Shown here: positions 7,901-14,902 of the stretch, one piece after another
Position numbering within the stretch: position 1 is the first letter of the stretch
Layout of the letters: the number at the start of each line of letters is the position of its first letter
Origin: Anaerolinea sp.
Lineage (GTDB): Bacteria; Chloroflexota; Anaerolineae; Anaerolineales; Villigracilaceae
Direction of reading: 5' to 3'
Length of the DNA stretch: 37,142 nt
Assembly (NCBI GenBank): GCA_020047815.1
Contig: JAIFNG010000167.1
Coordinates: 1 to 37,142, forward strand
Notes under the pieces: model-generated
Databases searched by the model: none
The model's input: only the letters and a program-made list of their open reading frames with translations
What the model was told of the DNA's origin: nothing
Position numbers and translations under genes: made by a program

Positions 7901-8229
7901 ATTTTTTTGGCTTCTGGCTCAGCCTTGCCACATTTTTTATTATTGGTTTGGGATTTGTCTGGGTGATTCGCGGTGAACGTTATTTTGGTTATTTGTGGTG
8001 GCCCTATGTGATGGGCGTTGGAATTCTAACCATCCTTGGTTCGATGTTCATTTCCACCCACTGGATCTCTGCTTTGCTTGGCGCTATTGGCGCATCGCTC
8101 CTTTGGGGTTCCACCGAATTGAAAGAGCAGGCAGTACGCAGTGAGATTGGCTGGTATCCGTTCCGCGGAAGGAAGATCCGCCCGCCATTCGCAGATGTGA
8201 TCAAAAAATGGAAGGCGCCGAGTTTATAA
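7897..8229 (+). CDS. DUF4491 family membrane protein, short form (110 aa)
   Basis: The ATG at 7897 overlaps the preceding stop (ATGA), and a GAAGGAAGG site lies just upstream. The protein begins MNFFGFWLSLATFFIIGLGF and has three membrane segments with the conserved YFGYLWWPYVMGVGIL region in the second. It ends in a basic tail, IRPPFADVIKKWKAP. The spacing of helices and the E-L-K-E-Q turn parallel those of the neighbour, so the pair looks like diverged duplicates. No enzymatic residues stand out. Role unknown; probably a small integral inner-membrane pair. Confidence 0.72.
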   Translation: MNFFGFWLSLATFFIIGLGFVWVIRGERYFGYLWWPYVMGVGILTILGSMFISTHWISALLGAIGASLLWGSTELKEQAVRSEIGWYPFRGRKIRPPFADVIKKWKAPSL

Positions 8230-8230
8230 T
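8225..8230 (+). promoter_or_regulatory. TATAAT box 6 nt before the lipoprotein hydrolase ATG
   Basis: A perfect TATAAT ends 6 nt before the ATG at 8237, overlapping the end of the upstream DUF4491 gene. The ATG has no Shine-Dalgarno site. The spacing equals that at 3904-3916 and suggests a leaderless transcript. Confidence 0.55.
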
Positions 8231-8236
8231 TGCTGC

Positions 8237-9328
8237 ATGAAACAGCGATCAGCCTTTCTTCTATTAATTTTTCTTGCAGCATGTTCCCCGCTGCCGGCCG
8301 CAGTTCCAAACTCCACATTGAGTGTGGTCATCATTGCTGACACGCCCACGCCCATGTTCACGCCGACGCCAACCGCAACACGCACGCCCGGGCAGGCCAT
8401 TTATCCGTATACCATTGAAGGCTTGCGCAAGCATAATTTCCATAGCGGAAAGATCACCATTCGTGAGAAAGTATTGGAGAATGAATTTTTCACCCGCTCC
8501 CTGATCGAATACCCAAGTGATGGGTTGGTGATCACAGGGGTTTTACAGGTTCCTACGATCGGCAAGCCGCCGTATCCTGTCATCGTTATGAATCATGGAT
8601 TCTTTTCGCGCACGATCTATTCCCCGGGGGATGGCACAGACCGGGCAGCGGAATTTCTTAATCGGCGCGGCTATCTCACAGTCTCGTCCAATTATCGCAG
8701 TTGGGCAGATGCAGAAACGGGGGAGAGTTTATTCTATTCGGGCCTTGCCATTGATGTTATTAATCTAATGAATGCGCTCCCATCCCTGCCCGAAGCGGAT
8801 GTGGAACGCATTGGCATGTGGGGACACAGCATGGGAGGCGGCGCGACCCTCAAGGTGTTAACAGTGGATACCCGCGTTCGGGCGGCTGTTTTATATTCAC
8901 CGGTCAGCGCGGATTTTGCCGATATCATTGAACGCTGGGGCCCCGGCTGTCTGGGTGATGTGCTCGAGGGCGAGGCTGCATACGGTTGTAATTCTTCCGA
9001 TATCCTCCCCCTGACTTTGCCTGATGACCTGACCACCGCCTACTTTGACGCAGTAACCGATCCGGATATGCTGGAGGCGGTCTCCCCACTTCATCATTTT
9101 GACTTTGTGAGTGCGCCGGTTCAAATTGTGTATGGCACCGAAGACGGCAAGACTTCCGCAGGTACCCCGCCCGAGTGGTCAAAGAAAATGTACGAAGGTT
9201 TTATAAAAGCGGGAAAGGATGCACAACTCTTTGCTCACACCGGTGAGGAACATTCCTTCCGTGATGACGAATGGTTCGCATTTATGCAGCGCTCCAGCCA
9301 GTTTTTTGACAGGTATGTCAAGCAGTAA
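8237..9328 (+). CDS. Secreted lipoprotein alpha/beta hydrolase (363 aa)
   Basis: Residues 1-16 are a lipoprotein signal with lipobox LAAC (Cys16), so the enzyme should be membrane-anchored outside the cytoplasm. A Thr/Pro-rich linker (about 36-52) follows. The hydrolase core shows VIVMNHGFF as the oxyanion-side strand (117-123), the nucleophile elbow GHSMGG with Ser198, Asp303 in IVYGTEDG and His339 in TGEEHSF, a complete catalytic triad. It resembles dienelactone-hydrolase/S9-like esterases that act on small esters or peptides; the true substrate is unknown. It follows the DUF4491 pair by 7 bp, but a TATAAT box of its own suggests separate expression. Confidence 0.85.
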   Translation: MKQRSAFLLLIFLAACSPLPAAVPNSTLSVVIIADTPTPMFTPTPTATRTPGQAIYPYTIEGLRKHNFHSGKITIREKVLENEFFTRSLIEYPSDGLVITGVLQVPTIGKPPYPVIVMNHGFFSRTIYSPGDGTDRAAEFLNRRGYLTVSSNYRSWADAETGESLFYSGLAIDVINLMNALPSLPEADVERIGMWGHSMGGGATLKVLTVDTRVRAAVLYSPVSADFADIIERWGPGCLGDVLEGEAAYGCNSSDILPLTLPDDLTTAYFDAVTDPDMLEAVSPLHHFDFVSAPVQIVYGTEDGKTSAGTPPEWSKKMYEGFIKAGKDAQLFAHTGEEHSFRDDEWFAFMQRSSQFFDRYVKQ

Positions 9329-9431
9329 AAGGAACTTATGGGGAAAAGGCACGTATTGCTAAATTTCCGACACGTGCAGGCCTCAGAAAATTTTTGTTTA
9401 CACGATCCATTATTGATCAGAAAACCCAACA

Positions 9432-9457
9432 GATCATTTCCAGGATTGGAAATGATC
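9432..9457. terminator. Hairpin between hydrolase and rRNA methyltransferase
   Basis: A perfect 10-bp stem (GATCATTTCC, loop AGGATT, GGAAATGATC) abuts the stop codon of the minus-strand methyltransferase. On that strand it is followed only by TGTTGGGTTTTC, a weak T-tract, so it may act as a terminator or as a 3'-end stabiliser. Confidence 0.5.
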
Positions 9458-10711
9458 TTATGAGGCAGTGGCGAAAAGACACTTGAGGTACGCCCCTTCG
9501 TCGAATCCGATGGGATGGTCAATGGCATGGCTGGTGCGTTCGATCTCAATCAAATGGCGGTTGGATTCCCCGGCTGACCGGTGGACAGCATCATAAAAAG
9601 TTTCCGCGTTGATGCGGCTGGAGCAGGATGCCTGCACCAAAGTTCCCCCTGGGCGCAGAACGCCCAGCCCGAGGTGGGTCAGTTTTTTGTAGGCAGAGAG
9701 TCCGGCAGCAATCTGATTTTGGTTCCGGGCAAACATGGGCGGGTCAATGATAACGACATCGAACCATTGCTTTTGGGATCCCAGGCGGGCAAGGACATCA
9801 AATGCGTCCTCGGCAATGATCTCATGGTGGGCAGATCTCACCGCAGGGATATGTTGATTGTGTGAGAAATTATGAATGGCCGCCTGCAGGGCAGGCGCAC
9901 TGAGATCCACGCTGACAACCTGTTTTGCTCCTCCGCGGGCGGCGTACACTGAAAACCCGCCTGTGTAGGCAAATACATTCAACACGGATCTTTCATTGGA
10001 AAGCCTTTCAACCCGTGCCCGATTCTCGCGCTGGTCAAGGAAGAAACCGGTTTTCTGTCCGTGGACGGGATCGCACTCGAAGGTGAGTCCATTTTCCCTG
10101 AACAGGATCAGCCCCGCCGCAGGCTGCCCCGCGAGAGTCATTCCGTCCTCAAGGCCATGTAGAAATTCAGGTTGTTTTATCAGCGAACGGCTCATGCGTA
10201 ATATCACCCGTTCGCACGGAACGGTTTGCAGGAGTGTTGAGGTGAATTCCTTAAGATGGGGGACCCAACCTGGACTGTAAATTTTCAAGACAAGGGTTTC
10301 GGCATAGCGATCGATCACCATGCCGGGCAGTCCATCGTTTTCACCATGCACCAACCGGTACCCATTCGTCTCCTGCTGTAAGAGGGAACTGCGGATCTGG
10401 CTGGCCGCTAATAATTTTGCATGGAACCAGGCTGAGTTAATGATTGCGGGTTGATGGTGCTGGAGGATGCGCACACGAATGGATGATGTCGGGTCATATA
10501 AGCCGATCGCCAGAAATTGGCGTTTATTGTCAAATATGACGGCAAGATCCCCGGGTGCACCTGCGTGACTTTGGGTGGTGATTGCCTGATCGAATATCCA
10601 GGGATGTCCCTGACGTAATGCGCGTTCGGCAGGAGCACTTACCCGCAGTGCTATTCGCTTTGAGGCCGGGTCGGGGAGAAGTGAGAGGGGGGAGTCGGGG
10701 CTGCCTGTCAT
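9458..10711 (-). CDS. rlmI: RlmI-like 23S rRNA (cytosine-C5) methyltransferase with PUA domain (417 aa)
   Basis: A PUA RNA-binding domain (about residues 19-95, with GHPWIF at 35-40) is followed by an alpha/beta connector and a class I SAM methyltransferase domain. Visible motifs are GQKTGFFLDQREN (218-230), FAYTGGF for SAM binding (247-253), the catalytic DPPMF (323-327) and ASCSS with the candidate nucleophile Cys363. This order is that of the YccW/RlmI family, which makes m5C in 23S rRNA. The start is placed at ATG 10711 (AGGA, 7-nt spacing) instead of the longer frame from 10771, because the extra 20 residues do not belong to the family. It is a single-gene unit. Confidence 0.88.
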   Translation of the reverse strand: MTGSPDSPLSLLPDPASKRIALRVSAPAERALRQGHPWIFDQAITTQSHAGAPGDLAVIFDNKRQFLAIGLYDPTSSIRVRILQHHQPAIINSAWFHAKLLAASQIRSSLLQQETNGYRLVHGENDGLPGMVIDRYAETLVLKIYSPGWVPHLKEFTSTLLQTVPCERVILRMSRSLIKQPEFLHGLEDGMTLAGQPAAGLILFRENGLTFECDPVHGQKTGFFLDQRENRARVERLSNERSVLNVFAYTGGFSVYAARGGAKQVVSVDLSAPALQAAIHNFSHNQHIPAVRSAHHEIIAEDAFDVLARLGSQKQWFDVVIIDPPMFARNQNQIAAGLSAYKKLTHLGLGVLRPGGTLVQASCSSRINAETFYDAVHRSAGESNRHLIEIERTSHAIDHPIGFDEGAYLKCLFATAS

Positions 10712-10931
10712 GTCAATTTCCTGTTGTAGTATAACGCCAATATCCCCTGTTCGATGATCAGGCAGACGCATCCTTATCCATATTGTGACGTCTGGATGTT
10801 AATGCGATGGGACTCGATAATATGGTAGGTTCCAGTTTATGCAGGAAATTAATGACTTGATCCATTGTCCCCAAATGAGCATACCCCAGTACCTCTTTAC
10901 TGACTGGGGTTGTGAATGTTTATAAAAGCAC

Positions 10932-10964
10932 CAGGGTTTTCATTCAGAACAAATGGAAACCCTG
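10932..10964. terminator. Possible weak terminator after the 79-aa gene
   Basis: CAGGGTTT (10932-10939) pairs with AAACCCTG (10957-10964), lies 12 bp beyond the 10976 stop, and is followed on the minus strand by GTGCTTTTAT. A second hairpin, ACCCCAGT/ACTGGGGT (10883-10910), follows. Both are modest; the 264-bp gap otherwise shows nothing. Confidence 0.4.
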
Positions 10965-10975
10965 ATGTCTTTTGG

Positions 10976-11215
10976 TTATGCAGCAAATTTACTGCTGGTG
11001 GATTGATAAGCCTGGGTGGGCGCTGTGTACTCCTTGCGCAAGTGCTCCCCTAATTTCACAAGCCTGTTGCCAAGAGAGATGATCGTGCGCTCGAGCCAGC
11101 CCGGGTTGGAAAGACCTGCATCACGCAGTAAGCGGATAGATTCGATCTCACGTTTGAAATTCTCCATTTCCAAGTTCACCATTGCTTCGTTCTGCCAGTG
11201 ATAAATGTTGTTCAT
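10976..11215 (-). CDS. Small conserved-looking hypothetical protein (79 aa)
   Basis: ATG 11215 follows a GGAGG site, giving a protein starting MNNIYHWQNEAMVNLEMENF. It is mostly helical and charged, with the repeated-looking ENFKREIESIRLLRDAGLSNPGWLERTI and a Ser/Thr-rich C-terminal tail. Small proteins of this type (W-Q-x-E-x-M-V near the start, RLLREAGL in the middle) occur in Chloroflexota genomes as I recall them, but I know no function. There is no membrane helix or signal. It stands alone behind a 411-bp non-coding stretch that may hold its regulatory leader. Confidence 0.68.
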   Translation of the reverse strand: MNNIYHWQNEAMVNLEMENFKREIESIRLLRDAGLSNPGWLERTIISLGNRLVKLGEHLRKEYTAPTQAYQSTSSKFAA

Positions 11216-11227
11216 TGGTTCCTCCAT

Positions 11228-11565
11228 TAAATTTTTATAGGTACTCCGTTGTCAGAATATCAGAAAACGGGGCTGAGAACATCCATCTGGAGGATAGGTT
11301 TGGGTAAACGATAAGACTGTTTTTAGGCAGTCTCCCTGCCTGCAAACACGCAATATGCAGGGTGTTCACCCTGCTTCTCAAGAGTGGCAGAACCCCTTCC
11401 GGAGTAGGCCGGGAAGTTTTCCTGAAGGCGTGAACCATCACCTTGCTGGCAGACGGCCGGTCGAAGAATCGCAATTTTTTAATATCCAATGTCAGGGAAT
11501 TCAAATACATCCATCCCCAAGCTCCAAATAGGACTTAATAAGCATGGGTTACAATCTAAAAATCC
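11228..11565. other. Non-coding stretch with hairpins, no convincing gene
   Basis: No reading frame here looks coding. A minus-strand 91-codon frame exists but has no ribosome site and a composition that follows the hairpins. A perfect 8-bp hairpin, GCAGGGTG-TT-CACCCTGC (11357-11374), is flanked by AGGCAG/CTGCCT pairing (around 11325-11342) and a GC-rich stretch to about 11462. The stretch could be a structured 5' leader for the 79-aa gene or a small RNA; no known riboswitch consensus was recognised. Confidence 0.4.
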
Positions 11566-11594
11566 TTGACAATTCAGGGCGAGTAAAATAAAAT
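11566..11594 (+). promoter_or_regulatory. Near-consensus promoter for the leader ORF / attenuator
   Basis: TTGACA (11566-11571), exactly 17 bp, then TAAAAT (11589-11594). It is the best sigma70-type promoter in the window. The predicted start is near 11601, 38 nt ahead of the 21-codon frame. Confidence 0.8.
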
Positions 11595-11638
11595 ATTGCC
11601 GTTAAACATTAATCTTTTATGAAAGGAGGCACGATCAA

Positions 11639-11704
11639 ATGATACCCACTATCTCAACCCAATTCGTATTTAGCGCGCCTCCTGTTGGTGTTATGCAGGG
11701 CTAA
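11639..11704 (+). CDS. Putative 21-aa leader peptide
   Basis: The ATG at 11639 is preceded by GAAAGGAGG, one of the strongest ribosome sites in the window, and the frame ends at TAA 11702-11704. The peptide begins MIPTISTQFVF and ends SAPPVGVMQG, including a Pro-Pro pair. Position 11676-11682 (GCCTCCT) is complementary to the ribosome site AGGAGGC (11624-11630), so the RNA could fold to hide it. The frame lies between a strong promoter and two terminators, which is the layout of a regulatory leader peptide. It could also be a genuine tiny protein. No family is recognised. Confidence 0.5.
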   Translation: MIPTISTQFVFSAPPVGVMQG

Positions 11705-11710
11705 CCTTTA

Positions 11711-11742
11711 CGGTTGTCTCCGATTTCCACAGCATCCAACCG
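11711..11742 (+). promoter_or_regulatory. Possible antiterminator pairing
   Basis: CGGTTG (11711-11716) can pair with CAACCG (11737-11742). The latter overlaps the first three bases of the terminator stem, so the two structures compete. The pairing is only 6 bp and is offered as a hypothesis. Confidence 0.35.
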
Positions 11743-11769
11743 CAGGCGCAAAGCCTGCGGTATTTTTTT
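11740..11769 (+). terminator. Intrinsic terminator 1 downstream of the leader ORF
   Basis: CCGCAGGC-GCAAA-GCCTGCGG gives a perfect 8-bp GC-rich stem followed by TA and seven T residues. It starts 35 bp after the leader-peptide stop. Confidence 0.85.
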
Positions 11770-11773
11770 GCCC

Positions 11774-11810
11774 AAACCGCAGGGAGCGATTCGCCTGTGG
11801 TTTTATTTTT
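11774..11810 (+). terminator. Intrinsic terminator 2, tandem copy
   Basis: AAACCGCAGG (11774-11783) pairs with CCTGTGGTTT (11794-11803), with one G-U pair, and is followed by TATTTTT. The stem core repeats that of terminator 1 and lies only 34 bp upstream of the next start codon. Confidence 0.8.
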
Positions 11811-11843
11811 AATCAGCCACATGACCAAAAAACGAGAAACATC

Positions 11844-12185
11844 ATGCAAACAAACCAAAACAAACTCATTGTCCGCCGTTATTTTGAAGAAGTCCTGCTG
11901 GATGGCAGAGCCGATTTGATAGACGAGCTGTTCGCACCCGAAATAAGCGACCTCGTGAGGCGTTTCGCCTTCTTCGAGGCGGGGTCATTCATCGTCAGCG
12001 CCGTGATCGCGGAAGGCTGTACGGTGATGGTGCATTGGCACAAGCCTTCGTTATCGGATGTTCAGCCCAGTCAAAATGGATTCGCGGTTTGCCATCTCGA
12101 AGACAGCAAAATAGTCGGTCTTGAAATGATCGACTTCAACGGCATATTGCGCCAGATCGGCGCAGAAGAAATTTTCTCCAATTAA
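11844..12185 (+). CDS. NTF2/SnoaL-like protein (113 aa)
   Basis: The N terminus NKLIVRRYFEEVLLDGRADLIDELFAPEI is the standard first helix-turn-helix of SnoaL-like polyketide-cyclase/ester-cyclase relatives. The later VSAVIAEGCTVMVHWH and VCHLEDSKIVGLEMIDFNGILRQIG fit the strands and closing helix of the cone-shaped barrel. It is about 15-25 residues shorter than most relatives, between the first helices and the first long strand, so the pocket may be reduced. NTF2-like proteins bind or convert small hydrophobic ligands, and no catalytic residue can be assigned. Its ribosome site is weak (GAGAAACATC before ATG 11844). It lies directly behind the tandem terminators, so its expression may depend on read-through. 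Confidence 0.72.
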   Translation: MQTNQNKLIVRRYFEEVLLDGRADLIDELFAPEISDLVRRFAFFEAGSFIVSAVIAEGCTVMVHWHKPSLSDVQPSQNGFAVCHLEDSKIVGLEMIDFNGILRQIGAEEIFSN

Positions 12186-12213
12186 AATATTCCGTTCCGG
12201 AGGTGGTACCCGC

Positions 12214-12258
12214 ATGTCAATTTTCATGGATACCGTCTTCGGGACGCTCCAATGGTGA
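12214..12258 (+). CDS. Possible 14-codon upstream ORF before the RIO1 kinase
   Basis: ATG 12214 lies 10 nt after a GGAGG site and runs in a different frame to TGA at 12256-12258, 7 nt before the kinase ATG. The kinase start itself has no good ribosome site, so translational coupling from this short frame is plausible. The peptide (MSIFMDTVFGTLQW) resembles nothing known. Confidence 0.35.
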   Translation: MSIFMDTVFGTLQW

Positions 12259-12265
12259 ACCCTTT

Positions 12266-13279
12266 ATGAGCAAGAATCAACTTCTTGAGTTCTATGAAGA
12301 ACTCGATGAATCTGACATTGAAGAGTCCTCGTCTCTTTCAGATCGTACCTACCAAAAACGGGAATCGAAAAGGCGTGAAATGGATGCAAAGCTATTTGTC
12401 CGCGCCCAGGAGATTTCACGGGAATTTCAATTTACCTATAAAGCAGCCCGATTTGAGGAAGCCTGGCTGTTGGATTCGCTGGTCGAGATCGCTGAGCACA
12501 AGTGGATCACGGATGTGCTGCGCAAGGTGAAAGGCGGCAAGGAGGCTTCGGTATACCTGTGCACACCAGGGGTGGCTGTGGAAACGCCGCTGCTGGCGGC
12601 GAAGATCTATCGTCCGCGCATGCTGCGCAACCTCAAGAACGACCAGCAATATCGTACAGGCCGCGAAGATCTGGATGAGAACGGCAACGTCATTGTGGAT
12701 GATGGCGCGCTTCATGCCATGCAGAAACGCACGGCATTTGGCGAGGAAGTCAGGCACCAGTCGTGGATCGCCTACGAATTTACGACGCTTGAGATCCTGT
12801 ATGAAGCGGGCGCAGACGTGCCCAGGCCGTATGCGATGGAAAAGAATGCCATTCTCATGGACTATATCGGTGATATGTCGAATGCAGCGCCGGTCCTTAA
12901 TGCAGTGAACCTTGACCCGGACGAAGCCGCCCGCCTTTATGAGCGTGTTGTCCGCAATATTGATCTGATGCTCAAGCATAACCGTATTCACGGAGACTTG
13001 TCCGCTTACAACATCCTATACTGGAATGGAAGGATCACCTTGATCGACTTTCCGCAGGTCGTGCTGCCAGCGGCAAACCCCGCATCGTGGGTCATCTTTT
13101 TGCGTGATGTAACACGGATCTGCCAGTATTTTGGGGCGCAGGGAGTGCAGTGTGATGCCCGCAGACTCGCCATGAATTTGTGGACTTCCCATGGTCACAA
13201 ATTGGTCAAGGACGTTGATCCGAGATACCTCGATGCCGAAAGGCCCGAAGATCGGCTGATCTGGAAAGGACAAAAGTAG
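12266..13279 (+). CDS. RIO1-family atypical protein kinase (337 aa)
   Basis: RIO signatures are present: a P-loop KGGKEASVYL (residues 89-98), Lys113 in AAKIYRP, a flexible loop with Arg/Lys and acidic residues (120-165), the catalytic IHGDLSAYNIL with Asp244 and Asn249, and the metal-binding LIDFPQ with Asp261. RIO1 proteins in archaea and eukaryotes act in small-subunit ribosome maturation; the role of bacterial homologues is poorly known. An N-terminal acidic helix (residues 5-25) and a basic segment precede the domain. I prefer ATG 12266 over an in-frame GTG at 12203, because the added residues lie within the intergenic part and start inside the ribosome site. It is probably cotranscribed with the SnoaL-like gene. 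Confidence 0.88.
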   Translation: MSKNQLLEFYEELDESDIEESSSLSDRTYQKRESKRREMDAKLFVRAQEISREFQFTYKAARFEEAWLLDSLVEIAEHKWITDVLRKVKGGKEASVYLCTPGVAVETPLLAAKIYRPRMLRNLKNDQQYRTGREDLDENGNVIVDDGALHAMQKRTAFGEEVRHQSWIAYEFTTLEILYEAGADVPRPYAMEKNAILMDYIGDMSNAAPVLNAVNLDPDEAARLYERVVRNIDLMLKHNRIHGDLSAYNILYWNGRITLIDFPQVVLPAANPASWVIFLRDVTRICQYFGAQGVQCDARRLAMNLWTSHGHKLVKDVDPRYLDAERPEDRLIWKGQK

Positions 13280-13337
13280 ACCTTTTGCATTACAAAACGC
13301 TGGTTGAATTGATGGGCGATTTTTGGTCCAAAGGATT

Positions 13338-13405
13338 TTCCTGCCCCGTTATAAGGCAGGAACTGAGCATGGCAACAGCATAAATATCCTGGATATTCAG
13401 GATAT
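13338..13405. other. Two stem-loops between RIO1 kinase and mttB-like gene
   Basis: TTCCTGCC (13338-13345) pairs with GGCAGGAA (13355-13362), and ATATCCTG (13384-13391) pairs with CAGGATAT (13398-13405). Both stems are perfect 8-mers with 9- and 6-nt loops and no T-run. With the 17-bp terminator just downstream they form a row of three hairpins. Confidence 0.55.
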
Positions 13406-13412
13406 AAAAACA

Positions 13413-13454
13413 AAAAGGCATTCCCTGACTGTCCATGGTCAGGGAATGCCTTTT
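13413..13454. terminator. Strong terminator after the RIO1 kinase
   Basis: A perfect 17-bp stem (AAAAGGCATTCCCTGAC with GTCAGGGAATGCCTTTT) encloses an 8-nt loop. The stem ends supply A and T runs on both sides. It ends 30 bp before the mttB-like ATG and separates the two transcripts. A weak promoter for mttB (TGGTCA, 17 bp, TAGAAT at 13459-13464) would overlap its right arm. Confidence 0.85.
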
Positions 13455-13484
13455 CTTGTAGAATCATCCCAGGAGACCGCACCC

Positions 13485-14900
13485 ATGAATAATGTCCTTC
13501 CGCGATTGACGATGATGACCGAGGAACAGATACAGGAGGCGCACAGGAATGTTTTGCGCGTATTGAGCGAGACCGGTGTGCGTGTGGATTCGCCGTCCAT
13601 TTTGCAGCTGCTTGAATACAAACTGGGCTTGAAATCACAGGACCGCATGCTTAAATTCCCTGCCGAGGTCGTGGAAGAAGCAATTAAATCTGCGCCAAAA
13701 ACGATCGACGTGTTTGACCGCCGCGGTGAATATAAATTCAAACTGGGTGACGAGCGCTTGCGCTTTGGAGTGGGGGTGACTGCCCTGTTCTATCAAAACC
13801 CTGTTGATGAAAAACTTGACATCTTTAAACGCAAAAATTTTCAGGACCTTGTGCGTTTGGGATCCAACCTGAAACATTATGATGTGATCTCCACGGTGGG
13901 CATTGTCCGTGACGTACCAGAATATCTGACTGACCTTTACGGCTCGCTTGAACATATTTCCAACACCACCAAGCCGCTCGTCCTGCTTGTGTCAGACGAA
14001 AATAAATTTCCCGACGTGTTGAAAATGTTCGAGATGCTGCATGGCGACCTGGGCAGCAAGCCATTCATCATTCCCTACTTTAATCCTGTCAGTCCACTGG
14101 TGATGAACGCCGGCACAGTGGATAAAATGAAAATCTCCATCGAGCGCGGACTGCCGATCATCTTCTCGAATTACAGCATGGCGGGCGCATCCACTCCGCT
14201 CACGCCGGCGGGGACACTCACGCTCCTCATGGCTGAATTACTCGCGGGGCTTGTTATCAGTCAGACCATCAAAAAAGGCGCGCCCATTTTGCTCGGCATG
14301 CTGCCCGTTTATTTTGACATGCGTACTGTAACCAATTTTTATGACCCGCAAAGCATTCTTATTAGTGTTGCCTGCTCCGAGATGATGAATTATTACGGTG
14401 TTCCGCATTGCGCCACTTCCGGCAGCGGTACAGGCTGGGGCATGGATCTGATCTCTGCTGACACCTATTGGATGAATACCCTCGCGCTCCTCCTTTCACA
14501 CGGTCATCTGGCGCCCTTCGTGGGAGATTCCCTCACCTCGAAGTCGATCTCACCGACAACGATCGTTCATGTCCACGAGATCATTGACCAGGCTTTGAGG
14601 ATCCGGGACGGATTTCAATTGGATGATGCCAGCTCTGTTTTGGGTGAAATTGCCAAAGTGGGCGCAGGCGGGAATTTCCTCAGCCAGCCATCCACCAGGC
14701 GAAATTATAAGAATGGATACTACGTCAGCAGCATATATCCGCACTACAGCATGGAAAAATGGCAGGAGCTCGGCGCGCCAACCGCCCGCCAGGTTCTGCG
14801 GGAAAAGACACAAGACTTGCTCTCTTCCGCTCCCGCGCCCGATGATCATGATGAATTCATCGGAAAAGGGGAGGAGTTTATCTCCAATTATTCAAAGTGA
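13485..14900 (+). CDS. MttB-family (COG5598) corrinoid-dependent amine methyltransferase, non-pyrrolysine (471 aa)
   Basis: The long conserved C-terminal barrel is typical of the trimethylamine methyltransferase family: IIFSNYSMAGASTPLTPAGT, HCATSGSGTGWGMD, TYWMNTLALLLSHGH and the closing LREKTQDLLSSAPAP region. The length matches MttB and there is no in-frame UAG, so this is a non-pyrrolysine member. Characterised members of that group demethylate glycine betaine or other quaternary amines and pass the methyl group to a corrinoid protein in the cytoplasm. No corrinoid-protein or reactivase gene is in the window, so the partner must be elsewhere. The start is set by AGGAGA before ATG 13485; the frame upstream crosses the terminator and is not coding. 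It converges with the creatininase gene. The substrate is not assignable. Confidence 0.86.
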   Translation: MNNVLPRLTMMTEEQIQEAHRNVLRVLSETGVRVDSPSILQLLEYKLGLKSQDRMLKFPAEVVEEAIKSAPKTIDVFDRRGEYKFKLGDERLRFGVGVTALFYQNPVDEKLDIFKRKNFQDLVRLGSNLKHYDVISTVGIVRDVPEYLTDLYGSLEHISNTTKPLVLLVSDENKFPDVLKMFEMLHGDLGSKPFIIPYFNPVSPLVMNAGTVDKMKISIERGLPIIFSNYSMAGASTPLTPAGTLTLLMAELLAGLVISQTIKKGAPILLGMLPVYFDMRTVTNFYDPQSILISVACSEMMNYYGVPHCATSGSGTGWGMDLISADTYWMNTLALLLSHGHLAPFVGDSLTSKSISPTTIVHVHEIIDQALRIRDGFQLDDASSVLGEIAKVGAGGNFLSQPSTRRNYKNGYYVSSIYPHYSMEKWQELGAPTARQVLREKTQDLLSSAPAPDDHDEFIGKGEEFISNYSK

Positions 14901-14902
14901 AA

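Noticed and set aside
9349..9377. GCACGT/ACGTGC stem after the hydrolase gene
   Set aside because: Six base pairs with a 17-nt loop and no T-run; likely chance.
11235..11510. 91-codon minus-strand reading frame
   Set aside because: No ribosome site, no recognisable protein pattern, and its sequence follows the hairpins of a non-coding stretch.
13323..13484. Upstream extension of the mttB-like frame
   Set aside because: It would translate through a 17-bp terminator hairpin; the AGGAGA-ATG at 13485 gives the family-length protein.
13485..14900. Pyrrolysine-containing MttB
   Set aside because: No in-frame amber codon interrupts the gene; it is full length without read-through.
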